Assembly (NCBI RefSeq): GCF_004378855.1
Contig: NZ_RYYL01000004.1
Location: forward strand, 122,614 to 186,613
DNA: 64,000 nucleotides
DNA from: Campylobacter sp. US33a
GTDB taxonomy: Bacteria; Campylobacterota; Campylobacteria; Campylobacterales; Campylobacteraceae
Reading direction: 5' to 3'
The first letter of the stretch is position 1; every line of letters begins with the position of its first letter. Of the stretch, positions 27,621 to 36,247 are shown piece after piece. The translations under genes and the position numbers were made by a program. A model generated the notes under the pieces. That model had not been told where the DNA came from. It made no database searches and worked only from the letters and a program-made list of their open reading frames with translations.

Positions 27621-27851
27621 ATGCAAACCATAACTTTACAAGCAAATGAAGAGCAACTTGGTAAACTTTTAGAGCTTTTTAAAGAGCTAAATATCAGCTA
27701 CGAGATAGAAGCAGATGGATATGAAAAGCTTTTAAGCGAATGTGAAAGCGGTAAAACTTGAGAGCAAACCAAGCAAGAACTTCACAAAGCTTTGGCTGAT
27801 TATGAAAGCGGGAAGGCTAGGCTAACGCCTTTGGGCAGTGGGTGGCTATGA
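27621..27851 (+). pseudogene. type II antitoxin remnant (RelB/YefM-like), interrupted
   Basis: The frame encodes MQTITLQANEEQLGKLLELF and continues for 46 codons with an antitoxin-like amphipathic start, then meets an in-frame TGA at 27759-27761. The same frame reads on (EQTKQELHKALADYESGKAR) to a second TGA at 27849. The partner toxin remnant follows. The internal stop and the scrambled 3' part argue for decay; selenocysteine at the TGA is very unlikely in this family. Confidence 0.6.
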
Positions 27852-27980
27852 TGCAAATTTAGAGAGTGATATATTTACCGATGAGTTAAATTTGTGTTGT
27901 CTTTTACTCAAGGTGCGGTAGTTTAAGGGCTAAAAATACCTTAAAAAAGAATTGCGTAAGGCTTGACGGGGCTTGATTTT

Positions 27981-28133
27981 ATGCCTTATAAATTCAGAAA
28001 ATCTTTTATTTTTGATGATGAAAATATAAGAGATTTTATCTTTAAAGGTTATGTGATACCTTATAAAATCGACAAGGAAAAAGACTTAATCATCATTTTA
28101 GACATTTATAAAGAAAATTTGCTTGATTTTTGA
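27981..28133 (+). pseudogene. RelE/ParE-type toxin remnant (C-terminal half)
   Basis: An ATG frame of 50 codons contains FDDENIRDFIFKGYVIPYKI and ends IIILDIYKENLLDF, which resembles the last half of RelE/ParE toxins (ENIRdLxxxGYxIpYkIdeekIxIlgIyk). The region upstream (27852-27980), where the N-terminal half should be, is full of stops in all plus-strand frames. The toxin is presumably inactive. Confidence 0.6.
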
Positions 28134-28197
28134 TTTATCTTTAAATTTAAGCTTTTTTAAAGAAAGTGCAATTTTTGTGCTTATTTTAATTTATTGT

Positions 28198-28500
28198 CGA
28201 TAACTACAATCAAATTCGAAGGACTTCTTGTGTCCCACTTCTTTTTAAATGATTTTCAAGAGTTTTTGTTGTTTTTAGAATATTTTACCGATACAGTTGC
28301 AATGAAATTCAAAGGGCTTCCTAGTAGCCCACCTTTTTTAATATTGCTTCAAAATTTCTTCATCAAGCATTTTGATTAAATCTAAAAAATAATTCTATTC
28401 TTAGGATTAAGTCCTGTGGATGCTTTCAATTTTTGTAGTTAATCTTAGAAAGCTTTTGCCATTTTTGTTGTTTTTATAAAATATTTTCCTAGCGATAATT
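28198..28500. repeat. three diverged repeat units with matching small hairpins
   Basis: Units begin near CGATA at 28198, 28289 and 28493. The first two share AAATTC(A/G)AAGG(A/G)CTTC and each folds a hairpin: GGAC/GTCC (28221-28235) and GGGCT/AGCCC (28314-28330), the latter followed by ACCTTTTTT. The second and third units share the exact 15-mer TTTTTGTTGTTTTTA (28263-28277 and 28462-28476). Origin unknown. Confidence 0.5.
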
Positions 28501-28897
28501 CCTATTCCTTAAATTTTGAATAGACTAAGAACTATATCTAAACTTTATATATTCCTAAAACACAACTTATTTCCATTTTCAAAAATAAATTTCTATTGCA
28601 TTGATCATAATGTGTAAAATTAATATTTTTTAAATTCATCGCAAAATTTTACACCTTATTTTATTTGATAAGATAAATAATTGCTCCTAAGCCTATACAA
28701 GAAAGATGCTGATGGGATAAAATTCTTTTTTAATTTTTTTATCATTGGAATTTTATCCATCTGTTAAATTTACTATCAAGTTTATTTCTGGAAATGATTT
28801 CTATTGTGGCGATTTTTTTTGTAAGTTTAAAATTTATGTGTTTTTTATGAAAATGATTTAATAAAGTAGCTTGAAATAATTTTTTGCAAGAATTTAA
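28501..28897. other. AT-rich gene-free stretch before the dcuA terminator
   Basis: No open frame with coding character on either strand. The only structure is the inverted repeat at 28711-28761; otherwise it is plain AT-rich sequence. Confidence 0.5.
28711..28761. repeat. long inverted repeat with T-rich loop
   Basis: GATGG-(G)-ATAAAATTC (28711-28725) pairs with GAATTTTATCCATC (28748-28761): 14 bp with one bulged G, and a 22-base loop consisting mostly of T. It lies in the gene-poor tract 160 bases downstream of the dcuA stop. Confidence 0.55.
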
Positions 28898-28917
28898 CCC
28901 TTTCCAAAAGGAAAGGG
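28898..28917 (-). terminator. terminator of the aspA-dcuA operon
   Basis: CCCTTTCC (28898-28905) and GGAAAGGG (28910-28917) form a perfect 8-bp stem with a four-base loop, seven bases after the dcuA stop at 28924. The following minus-strand sequence (TTAAATTCTT) is only moderately T-rich. Confidence 0.65.
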
Positions 28918-28923
28918 AAATTT

Positions 28924-30261
28924 TTAAGCAAATAAAGGAGCCACTAAAAATCCTAGTGCAACAGCGATGATGATCGCTACAACGCCTGGGATAAAGAAAG
29001 CGTGGTTAAAGATAAATTTGCCAATTCTAGTTGTGCCTGTATCGTCCATTTGAACCGCACCCAAAAGTGTAGGATAAGTTGGTAAAACGAAAAGTGCAGA
29101 AACTGCAGCAAAACAAGCAACTAGCATATAAGAATCACCTGTATTAGTAGCACTGATTCCTAATGCTGCAATGATAACTGGAACAATAGCTTTTGCAGTA
29201 GCTGCTTGAGAATATAAAAGCATACTTGCAAAGAAGAATGCCACAGCAAGCATAGCAGGAGCTTGTTTAACCCAATCTCCTGCTACTTCTTTAATAGCTG
29301 TTTCATGTCCTGCAACAAAAGTATTTCCAAGCCAAGCCACACCAAATACACAAACACAAGCAGTCATACCGCTTTTAAATACGCTTGTATCTAAAATTTT
29401 AGCCGGTTCAACTTTGCAAAGCCAAGTGATTAGTGCTGCAGCAGTAAGCAAGAAACTCATAATCGCTGCATCTCTTGGCACAACAACAGGATCAATCCAC
29501 TTGATGTTGCTTGAAATTGCGGTAGCATAAAGCACAACAGCTAAAACGGTGATTAGAAAAATTGCAACTGAAAGTTTTGCACCTGGTTTATCTTCGCCAG
29601 CTAAAACCTCGCCTGCATCTTTTACAAGCCCAGCTTTTAATCTTTCTTGATACACAGGATCTTTACTTAAATCCATAGGAGTGATAAGACTTACAATGAA
29701 AGCTGTAAGCATGCAAGCAACAAAGGTTGTTACGATCCAAATTCCAATTAAAGTTGGATAGTTCCAACCCAAAGGCTCTAAAACACCACTCATATAAACA
29801 ACTGCAGCACTTACAGGAGATGCAGTAATACCGATTTGCGAAGATACAACCATTAATGAAAGTGGCGCACTAGGTTTGATGTTTTGAGATTTTGCAACAT
29901 CTACAACAACTGGCATTAAAGAAAATACTGCATTTCCGGTTCCTGCTAAAATAGTAAGCAACCAACCGCAAGCTGGAGCAAGATAGTTGATAAATCTAGG
30001 ATGTTTTCTTAAAACTTTTTCAGTTACTCTAACCATATAATCAAGCCCGCCAGCTTGCTGCATAGCAGAAATTGCAGCAATAGCTGCTGCAATGATTAAA
30101 ATAACATCCCAAGGAATATTTCCTGGTTTCATTCCTAAAACAAGACCTAAAACAACAACGCCAAGTCCACCTGCATAACCAATGGCAATACCACCTAAGC
30201 GTATACCGATGAAAATAGCACCCAAAAAGACGATTAATTGTAAAATCAGCATAAGATCCAT
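28924..30261 (-). CDS. dcuA: anaerobic C4-dicarboxylate transporter DcuA
   Basis: A 445-residue Dcu-family carrier with 10-12 membrane spans beginning MDLMLILQLIVFLGAIFIGIRLGGIAIGYAGGLG. The segments AGTGNAVFSLMPV and GITASPVSAAVV are typical of Dcu carriers. It exchanges aspartate, fumarate, malate and succinate across the inner membrane. It is 13 bases downstream of aspA, so aspartate uptake, deamination to fumarate and succinate release are made from one transcript. Confidence 0.93.
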   Translation of the reverse strand: MDLMLILQLIVFLGAIFIGIRLGGIAIGYAGGLGVVVLGLVLGMKPGNIPWDVILIIAAAIAAISAMQQAGGLDYMVRVTEKVLRKHPRFINYLAPACGWLLTILAGTGNAVFSLMPVVVDVAKSQNIKPSAPLSLMVVSSQIGITASPVSAAVVYMSGVLEPLGWNYPTLIGIWIVTTFVACMLTAFIVSLITPMDLSKDPVYQERLKAGLVKDAGEVLAGEDKPGAKLSVAIFLITVLAVVLYATAISSNIKWIDPVVVPRDAAIMSFLLTAAALITWLCKVEPAKILDTSVFKSGMTACVCVFGVAWLGNTFVAGHETAIKEVAGDWVKQAPAMLAVAFFFASMLLYSQAATAKAIVPVIIAALGISATNTGDSYMLVACFAAVSALFVLPTYPTLLGAVQMDDTGTTRIGKFIFNHAFFIPGVVAIIIAVALGFLVAPLFA

Positions 30262-30274
30262 TTTTAACTCCTAA

Positions 30275-31687
30275 TTAAGCTTTTCTTTTCTCTGTCATTT
30301 GAGGATTTAGCATATTTTCAGGTGTTAAAATTTTATCAATCTCTTCTTTTGGAAGATAACCTCTTTCTAAACAAATATCACCTACTGCTTTTCCAGTTTG
30401 CAAAGCTTCTTTAGCAATGCTTGCAGATTTTTCATAGCCAAGTACTGGATTAAATGCTGTAACGATACCGATAGAATTTAATACCATTTTTTTGCAAGCT
30501 TCTGGATTAGCTTTTAAGCCTTTTACTGCTTTTTGTGCTAGAGTTTTCATCGCATTTTCAAGCAATACAATAGAATTGAAAAGCCCATAAGCAATTCCTG
30601 GTTCAAAAGCGTTAAGTTCAAATTCGCCTCTTTCAGAGCAAAGCATGATGGTTACATCATTTCCAATTACTTCATAGCAAGCTTCGCCTACTGCTTCGCA
30701 AATTACAGGATTTACTTTACCTGGCATAATAGAACTTCCTGGTTGCATAGCAGGTAAAGTGATTTCGCCGAGTCCGCATCTTGGACCTGAATTCATTAAT
30801 CTTAAGTCGTTGGCAATTTTAGAAAGTCTAACAGCTGCAGTTTTTAAAGCACCGCTTACAAAAACAAAATCTGCAGTATCTTGAGTTGCGGCGATTAAAT
30901 CTTTTGCTGGTTTAAAATCTACACCTGTGATTTCTTTTAATTTTTGTTCTACTTTTACTTTATAATCTGGGTGGCAGTTAATTCCTGTCCCAATCGCAGT
31001 TGCACCTAAATTTAAAACTGTCATTACCTCTCTTGCAGCGGTAAGTTTTTCTATGTCGCTTTGAATGTAGCTTGCAAAAGCGTTGAAAGTATTACCTAGC
31101 GTTGTTGGTACAGCATCTTCAAGCTCTGTTCTACCCATTTTAATCATATCTTTGTATTCTTTGGCTTTTACTAAAAGCTCACTTTTTAATTCTTCCATAG
31201 CTTTTAATAAATCTCCAAGTTTAGCATGAGTTGCTACTTTAATGGAGCTTGGATAAGTGTCGTTTGTTGATTGTCCTAGGTTTGTGTGATCGTTTGGATG
31301 AAGGTATTGATATTCACCTTTTTTGTGTCCCATGCTTTCTAATGCAATGTTAGTTAAAACTTCATTAACATTCATATTAGTTGAAGTTCCAGCACCACCT
31401 TGGATCATATCTACAACAAATTGATCTATAAATTCGCCATTTATTAATCTATCACAAGCTTTCGCAATAGCATCAGCCTTATCGGCATCAAGAACTCCTA
31501 ATTCTTTATTGCTTAGGGCAGCAGCTTTTTTTACTTGCGCAAAAGCCTTAACAAAATAAGGGTAATTTTTTAGACTTCTTCCACTCATATGGAAGTTTTC
31601 TAGCGCTCTAAAAGTTTGCACGCCATAATACACATCATCAGAAATTTCAAGTTCTCCAATGAAATCATGTTCTTTTCTTGTTCCCAT
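30275..31687 (-). CDS. aspA: aspartate ammonia-lyase (aspartase)
   Basis: A 470-residue fumarase/aspartase-superfamily enzyme with the signature GSSIMPGKVNPV, plus TNMNVNEVLTNIALE and HPNDHTNLGQSTNDTYPS, typical of AspA. It releases ammonia and fumarate from aspartate, important for amino-acid-fed growth and fumarate respiration of Campylobacter. The first gene of its operon; an AAAGG lies before the ATG. A palindrome in the leader (31713-31730) may be regulatory. Confidence 0.95.
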   Translation of the reverse strand: MGTRKEHDFIGELEISDDVYYGVQTFRALENFHMSGRSLKNYPYFVKAFAQVKKAAALSNKELGVLDADKADAIAKACDRLINGEFIDQFVVDMIQGGAGTSTNMNVNEVLTNIALESMGHKKGEYQYLHPNDHTNLGQSTNDTYPSSIKVATHAKLGDLLKAMEELKSELLVKAKEYKDMIKMGRTELEDAVPTTLGNTFNAFASYIQSDIEKLTAAREVMTVLNLGATAIGTGINCHPDYKVKVEQKLKEITGVDFKPAKDLIAATQDTADFVFVSGALKTAAVRLSKIANDLRLMNSGPRCGLGEITLPAMQPGSSIMPGKVNPVICEAVGEACYEVIGNDVTIMLCSERGEFELNAFEPGIAYGLFNSIVLLENAMKTLAQKAVKGLKANPEACKKMVLNSIGIVTAFNPVLGYEKSASIAKEALQTGKAVGDICLERGYLPKEEIDKILTPENMLNPQMTEKRKA

Positions 31688-31712
31688 GATAAACCTTTCT
31701 AAAAAAGATATT

Positions 31713-31730
31713 GTAAGAAATAAATCTTAC
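31713..31730. promoter_or_regulatory. palindromic operator candidate upstream of aspA
   Basis: GTAAGA-N6-TCTTAC is a perfect 6-bp dyad 26 bases before the aspA ATG. In C. jejuni the RacRS two-component system represses aspA and dcuA under low oxygen with nitrate or TMAO; this dyad is a candidate site for it or another dimeric regulator. I did not verify the motif. Confidence 0.4.
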
Positions 31731-31795
31731 TTGCTGTAATATTAACACTCATAATTTTAATTTTAGTTTAAAAATTTAGTCTTTCTAGATCCAAT

Positions 31796-31820
31796 AAAAA
31801 GGACTTTTTGAGTCCTTTTT
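31796..31820. terminator. bidirectional terminator hairpin between divergent aspA and ung
   Basis: AAAAAGGACT (31796-31805) and AGTCCTTTTT (31811-31820) form a perfect 10-bp stem with a five-base loop, with T runs on both strands. The two flanking genes are transcribed away from it, so neither needs a terminator here. Confidence 0.7.
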
Positions 31821-31910
31821 ATAACTCAAACTATGGTAAATTTTAAGTTTAATGTGTTATATTGCCATAATTATTTTATTTAAAATAAATTTTTATTTCA
31901 TGGAAGATAT

Positions 31911-32612
31911 ATGGAAAATCTTAAAATTGAGCTAGAAAAAATCAAAATGAATCCTGAATGGAAAGAATTTTTAAAAGATGAATTTTGCAAAGATTATTTT
32001 TTAGAAATAAAAAAACACTACAAACAAGCTTTAGATGAAAGAAAGGTGATATATCCACCTTCTAATTTAACTTTTAATGCTTTTAATCTCACTCCTTTAA
32101 ATTCCTTAAAAGTTGTTCTTTTAGGGCAAGATCCTTACCATCAACCGCATCAAGCGATGGGGCTTAGTTTTTCTGTGCCTTGTGGAGTGCGAATTCCGCC
32201 TAGTCTTTTAAATATTTATAAAGAATTACAAGCAGATTTAGGCATTAAAATTCATCATAATGGAGATTTGAGTGCTTGGGCAAGACAAGGAGTTTTGCTT
32301 TTAAATTCTATACTTAGCGTAGAAGCAAATAAACCAGCAAGCCATAGTTCTTGGGGTTGGCAAGAATTTAGTGATGCGGTAATTTCGCGTTTGAGTGAGC
32401 AAAAGCAGGGTTTGATTTTTTTACTCTGGGGTAATTATGCAAAAAGCAAAAAAGTTTTGATTGATACACGCAAGCATTTTGTATTAGAGGCAGCACATCC
32501 AAGTCCTTTAGCTAGGAGTGGTTTTTTAGGATGTAGGCATTTTTCTAAAACAAATCAGCTTTTGGAAAATCAAGGTAAAGAGAAGATAGAGTGGGATTTG
32601 GGTAAGTTTTAA
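31911..32612 (+). CDS. ung: uracil-DNA glycosylase
   Basis: A 233-residue family 1 UDG. The water-activating loop GQDPYHQPHQAMGLSFSVP and the minor-groove loop AAHPSPLA with the catalytic His are intact. It removes uracil from DNA to start base excision repair. It is monocistronic and divergent from aspA. Confidence 0.96.
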   Translation: MENLKIELEKIKMNPEWKEFLKDEFCKDYFLEIKKHYKQALDERKVIYPPSNLTFNAFNLTPLNSLKVVLLGQDPYHQPHQAMGLSFSVPCGVRIPPSLLNIYKELQADLGIKIHHNGDLSAWARQGVLLLNSILSVEANKPASHSSWGWQEFSDAVISRLSEQKQGLIFLLWGNYAKSKKVLIDTRKHFVLEAAHPSPLARSGFLGCRHFSKTNQLLENQGKEKIEWDLGKF

Positions 32613-32986
32613 AATTTAAATATTTATATTTACTATTTTTTAAATGAAAAATAAAAATTATTAAACTATATTACACTAATTTATAAAAAGTTAAGTTTTA
32701 TTGGGCTAGAATGAGTTCGGTTTTTTAAAAAACTTTAATGATGTTTTCATAATGTAAAACAACATCTATGCTTAGATAGCTTATCTAAGAGGGGGCTCAA
32801 TTTCTTAATTAAATACAGTTAAACAAAATTTGTCTTCTATTTTTAAGATTTTTTTATGTTTGATTGTATTTTTATAAGAATTTAAACCATTTTCTTTTTT
32901 TAAATTTCTTAACCCCCTATGAGGCTTGCACGAAATTTTTTTTTGCCTTATAATTTTTTGTGTTTTGCAAAAATTAAGGAGAAAAA
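32613..32986. other. 374-base intergenic region with three palindromes before nikZ
   Basis: No gene seen. It holds GTTTTTTAAAAAAC (32720-32733, perfect), an imperfect dyad GATG-TTTT-CAT / ATG-T-AAAA-CAA-CATC (32740-32766), and CTTAGATA-GCT-TATCTAAG (32771-32789, perfect), followed 160 bases later by the nikZ promoter. The first may also serve as the end of ung transcription. Confidence 0.5.
32949..32954 (+). promoter_or_regulatory. -10 box of the nik operon
   Basis: TATAAT in CCTTATAATTTT, preceded by a T-rich stretch, lies 33 bases before the nikZ ATG. Shine-Dalgarno AAGGAG is at 32976-32981. Confidence 0.6.
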
Positions 32987-34531
32987 ATGTTAAGAAAAAT
33001 ATTTCTAGTTTTATTTTCAATATTTGTGTTAAATTCCCAAGCATTAATTCCAAAAGATACTATAGTGGTTGCAGTAGAAAATGAACCCAAACGCATTAAT
33101 CCAATTTTCAGCGAAGATCACGATGCGGCCATTGCACTGATATTTTCAGGACTTACACGCTTTGATGAGAAGATGAATATCAAGCCTGATTTGGCAAAAT
33201 CTTGGAAAATCAGCAAAGATGGCTTGGTCTATGAGTTTGACTTAAGGGAAGATGTTTTGTGGCATGATGGAGAAAAATTTAGCGCAAAAGATGTGAAATT
33301 TAGCCTAGAGGCATTTAAAAATAAAAAGCTAAATACTCCTGTATGGGTGAATTTTGAAATGATTGAAGATATAAAAATTATAAATGATTATAAGATAAAA
33401 ATTACGCTTAAAGAACCTTTTCCAGCATTTTTAGATGTTTTGAGCTTGGGGATATTGCCAAAACATTTGCTAGAAAATAAAGATTTAAACAAAGATATTT
33501 TCAATCAAAAACCCATAGGCACAGGGCCTTTTAAATTTAAAGAATGGAAAAAAGGACAATATCTTAGTCTTGAAGCCAATGAAAATTATCATTTAGGCAA
33601 AGTAGGAAGTAAAAAGCTTATTTTAAAATTCATTTCAGATCCTTCTATCGCGGCTTTAGAATTAAAAAATTCAAGTGTTGATGTGGCTGTAGTTGATGCA
33701 ACTTTGGCAAAAAATTTTGAAAATGATGCAAATTTTAATGTTTTAAAAATGAAAGGGGCTGATTATAGGGCTTTGATGTTTAATTTTGAAAATGAGCTTT
33801 TCAAAGATAAAAAAGTGCGTTTGGCCTTAAATTATGCGGTGAATAAAGCAGTTCTGATTGATTCTTTATTACATGGTTATGGCTTTGTGGCTAATCAACC
33901 TTTGCAGCTTTCTTGGGCGAGTCCAAAAGAAAATTTTGACTATGCTTATGATATGAAAAAAGCACAGAGTTTATTAGAAGAAGCGGGTTGGGCGAAAAAT
34001 CAAAAAGGAATTTTAGAAAAAGATGGCAAGGAATTTGAATTTGAAATGTATGCTATGAGTGACGATCCTTTGCGTGTGGCTTTGGTGAATTTTTTGCAAA
34101 GTGAATTGAGGAAAATTGGCATTAAAGCAAGGGCGATGGCAAAGCCTCGTGGGAGTTTTGATTATTCTAAAGTTGATAGTTTTTTAGTGGGCTGGGGAAG
34201 TCCTTATGATCCAGATTTGCATACTTTTAGGGTTTTTAGCTCCATAGGTGATACTAAGAATAACGCTGGAGGTTGGAATTACGGACATTATGAGAATGCA
34301 AAAGTGGATAAGACTTTGTTGAACGCAAGAAGTGTTTTGGATATTGACAAACGAAAAAAACATTATGAAGAATTTATCAAAGCTTTAAATGAAGATCCTG
34401 CTTACATTTTTCTTGTTTATTTAGAATTTCCTGTTGTAGCGGCTAAAAATATACAAGGTTTAAAAGCAACGACTTTGGGTCACCATGGTGTAGGATTTAC
34501 TTTTAATGCTTATGAGTGGAGCAAAAATTAG
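32987..34531 (+). CDS. nikZ: nickel (NikZ-type) ABC transporter periplasmic binding protein
   Basis: A 514-residue SBP_bac_5 solute-binding protein with a cleavable signal (MLRKIFLVLFSIFVLNSQA). Family hallmarks include RINPIFSEDHDAAIALIFSGL, the SAKDVKFSLEAFKNKK segment and IGTGPFKFKEW. The cluster matches NikZYXWV, described in C. jejuni as a nickel importer formerly annotated as a peptide transporter; the binding protein alone would not distinguish nickel from peptides. It is first of five genes. Confidence 0.85.
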   Translation: MLRKIFLVLFSIFVLNSQALIPKDTIVVAVENEPKRINPIFSEDHDAAIALIFSGLTRFDEKMNIKPDLAKSWKISKDGLVYEFDLREDVLWHDGEKFSAKDVKFSLEAFKNKKLNTPVWVNFEMIEDIKIINDYKIKITLKEPFPAFLDVLSLGILPKHLLENKDLNKDIFNQKPIGTGPFKFKEWKKGQYLSLEANENYHLGKVGSKKLILKFISDPSIAALELKNSSVDVAVVDATLAKNFENDANFNVLKMKGADYRALMFNFENELFKDKKVRLALNYAVNKAVLIDSLLHGYGFVANQPLQLSWASPKENFDYAYDMKKAQSLLEEAGWAKNQKGILEKDGKEFEFEMYAMSDDPLRVALVNFLQSELRKIGIKARAMAKPRGSFDYSKVDSFLVGWGSPYDPDLHTFRVFSSIGDTKNNAGGWNYGHYENAKVDKTLLNARSVLDIDKRKKHYEEFIKALNEDPAYIFLVYLEFPVVAAKNIQGLKATTLGHHGVGFTFNAYEWSKN

Positions 34532-35469
34532 TGCTTATTTTGCTTATAAAGCGTATTCTTTGGGCTTGTTTTTTGTCTTTGTTTGGAAGTTTTTTGTGCT
34601 TTGTTTTGATTTTTTATTCCAAAGGAAGTGTGGCTCATGCTATGAGTTTAGCACCTGTAAATACAGAGCTTGTGAGTCAGATTGAAAGCAATTTAAATTT
34701 AGACAAACCACTTTTTATTCAGTATAAATCTTGGCTTACTCACTTTTTGCAAGCAGATTTTGGCATTTCTTTTGTGAGTGGCGAAAAAGTGAGTGTGATT
34801 TTAATGCAAACCTTGCCCTTAACGCTTATACTTGGACTTGGAGCATTTTTTGTTTTGTCTGTTTTATCCATTGTTTTGGCTATGCTTTGTGTGTATTATA
34901 AAGATAGTTTTTTTGATAAGTTCTTGCATTTTATAAGCATGAGTTTTTTGGCATTACCTTCTTTTGCTTTGTCTTCATTAGCAATATTGCTATTTAGTGT
35001 GGAGCTTAAAATTTTGCCTAGTTCTGGGGCTTTAACTTTTGAAGGAAATTTTAGTTTTAAGAATTTGATTTTGCCTTTGAGTGTGCTCGTTTTAACGCAT
35101 TTGGCTATTTATTTGCGTTTTAGCAGAGAAGCTTTTTTAGAAAGTTTAAATCAAAACTATATCCAAAATGCTTTTGCAAGAGGACTTAGTAAAAAAAGAA
35201 TTTATTGGCATTTGGTTTTAAAGGATGCTATGCCAAGTATTGTGAGTTATTTTGGCTCGTGCATAGTAAGTTTTTTAGGTACGACTTATGTTGTAGAGAG
35301 TGTTTTTTCTTATGGAGGCTTGGGTCAACTTGCACTAAAGAGTATTCTTTTTAAGGATTATCCTGTGGTGCTTGCTGTGATTGTCATAAGTATTTGTTTG
35401 GCTGTTTTTATCACTTTGTGTTGTGAGTTAATCATAAAAAGCATTTATACAAGGCTTGATAATGCTTAA
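34531..35469 (+). CDS. nikY: nickel ABC transporter permease NikY
   Basis: A 312-residue DppB-like permease. GTG at 34531 is preferred: it overlaps the nikZ TAG by one base and has GGAG about ten bases before it; a GTG at 34516 is the alternative. Six spans; the ABC-coupling EAA loop reads YIQNAFARGLSKKRIYWHLVLKDAMP. It forms the membrane channel with NikX. Confidence 0.85.
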   Translation: MLILLIKRILWACFLSLFGSFLCFVLIFYSKGSVAHAMSLAPVNTELVSQIESNLNLDKPLFIQYKSWLTHFLQADFGISFVSGEKVSVILMQTLPLTLILGLGAFFVLSVLSIVLAMLCVYYKDSFFDKFLHFISMSFLALPSFALSSLAILLFSVELKILPSSGALTFEGNFSFKNLILPLSVLVLTHLAIYLRFSREAFLESLNQNYIQNAFARGLSKKRIYWHLVLKDAMPSIVSYFGSCIVSFLGTTYVVESVFSYGGLGQLALKSILFKDYPVVLAVIVISICLAVFITLCCELIIKSIYTRLDNA

Positions 35470-36247
35470 AAATTATATTTATCTAGGTATTTTTTTATCA
35501 TGTGTTGTGTTTGCAATTTGCATACCGCTTAGTCCCCATGAAGTCGATGTTGTAGATTTGTCTAATGCTAAAATTTCTCCTAGCTGGGAGTATTTTTTTG
35601 GTAGTGATTTGCTTGGTAGAGATGTATTTACAAGGATTGGGTATTCTTTTAGAATTTCTTTATTTGTCGGCCTTGGAGCAAGTTTTTTAGCACTATGTTT
35701 TGCGATTTTTTATGTGGGGTTAATGAGAATTGCTTTTAGGGAGTTTTGGCTTAGAATTTTGGATATGTTTTTGGCAATGCCATCTTTGCTTTTTATCATG
35801 TTTTTTCAAAGCATTTTAGCGGGTAATATTTTTGTGATGATTTTTGTTATAGCTTTAGGACATTGGGCTTTTATGGCAAAACTTTTGGATTCTAAGCTTT
35901 GTTATTTTGAAAAAAGCGATTTTTATTTAGCGGCTTTAGTGCTTGGAAATTCTAAATTTCGTGCTTTCTTTTTCGAGCTTTTACCTGCTTGTTTTCATAT
36001 ATTTTTTTTGCTTTTTTTGCTTAATATCACTCACGCAATTGCCGCTGAAGCGACTTTGAGTTTTTTTGGCTTAGGGCTTGATTTAAGCGAGGCAAGTTTG
36101 GGGACCATGTTAAATGATGCGAGTAAGGGCATTTTTAGCGGGGCTTGGTGGATTGTTGTTTTTCCTATTATTGCTTTGCTTGCACTTGTTTTGCCTCTTT
36201 TGGCTTTGGCGGATAATTTAAGGAAAAATTTGGGGGTTAAAATTTGA
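35462..36247 (+). CDS. nikX: nickel ABC transporter permease NikX
   Basis: A 261-residue DppC-like permease starting at ATG 35462, overlapping nikY by 8 bases. GSDLLGRDVFTRIGYSFRISL is the family's N-terminal motif, and the EAA-type loop (YLAALVLGNSKFRAFFFELLP) is followed by AAEATLSFFGLGLDLSEASLG. The in-frame TTG at 35456 is a less likely start. Confidence 0.85.
   Translation: MLKNYIYLGIFLSCVVFAICIPLSPHEVDVVDLSNAKISPSWEYFFGSDLLGRDVFTRIGYSFRISLFVGLGASFLALCFAIFYVGLMRIAFREFWLRILDMFLAMPSLLFIMFFQSILAGNIFVMIFVIALGHWAFMAKLLDSKLCYFEKSDFYLAALVLGNSKFRAFFFELLPACFHIFFLLFLLNITHAIAAEATLSFFGLGLDLSEASLGTMLNDASKGIFSGAWWIVVFPIIALLALVLPLLALADNLRKNLGVKI

Noticed and set aside
27759..27761. TGA in the antitoxin remnant as a selenocysteine codon
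   Set aside because: selA and selB are present, but antitoxins are not selenoproteins, no SECIS-like hairpin follows directly, and the partner toxin is also broken.
28194..28379. 61-codon plus-strand frame through the repeat units
   Set aside because: It is only the open frame across two diverged repeats; it lacks a ribosome-binding site, has low-complexity Phe/Leu composition, and the repeats vary by frame-disrupting changes.
32805..33053. 82-codon minus-strand frame over the nikZ start
   Set aside because: Lys/Phe-rich frame crossing the nik promoter and signal-peptide region; no ribosome-binding site or motif.
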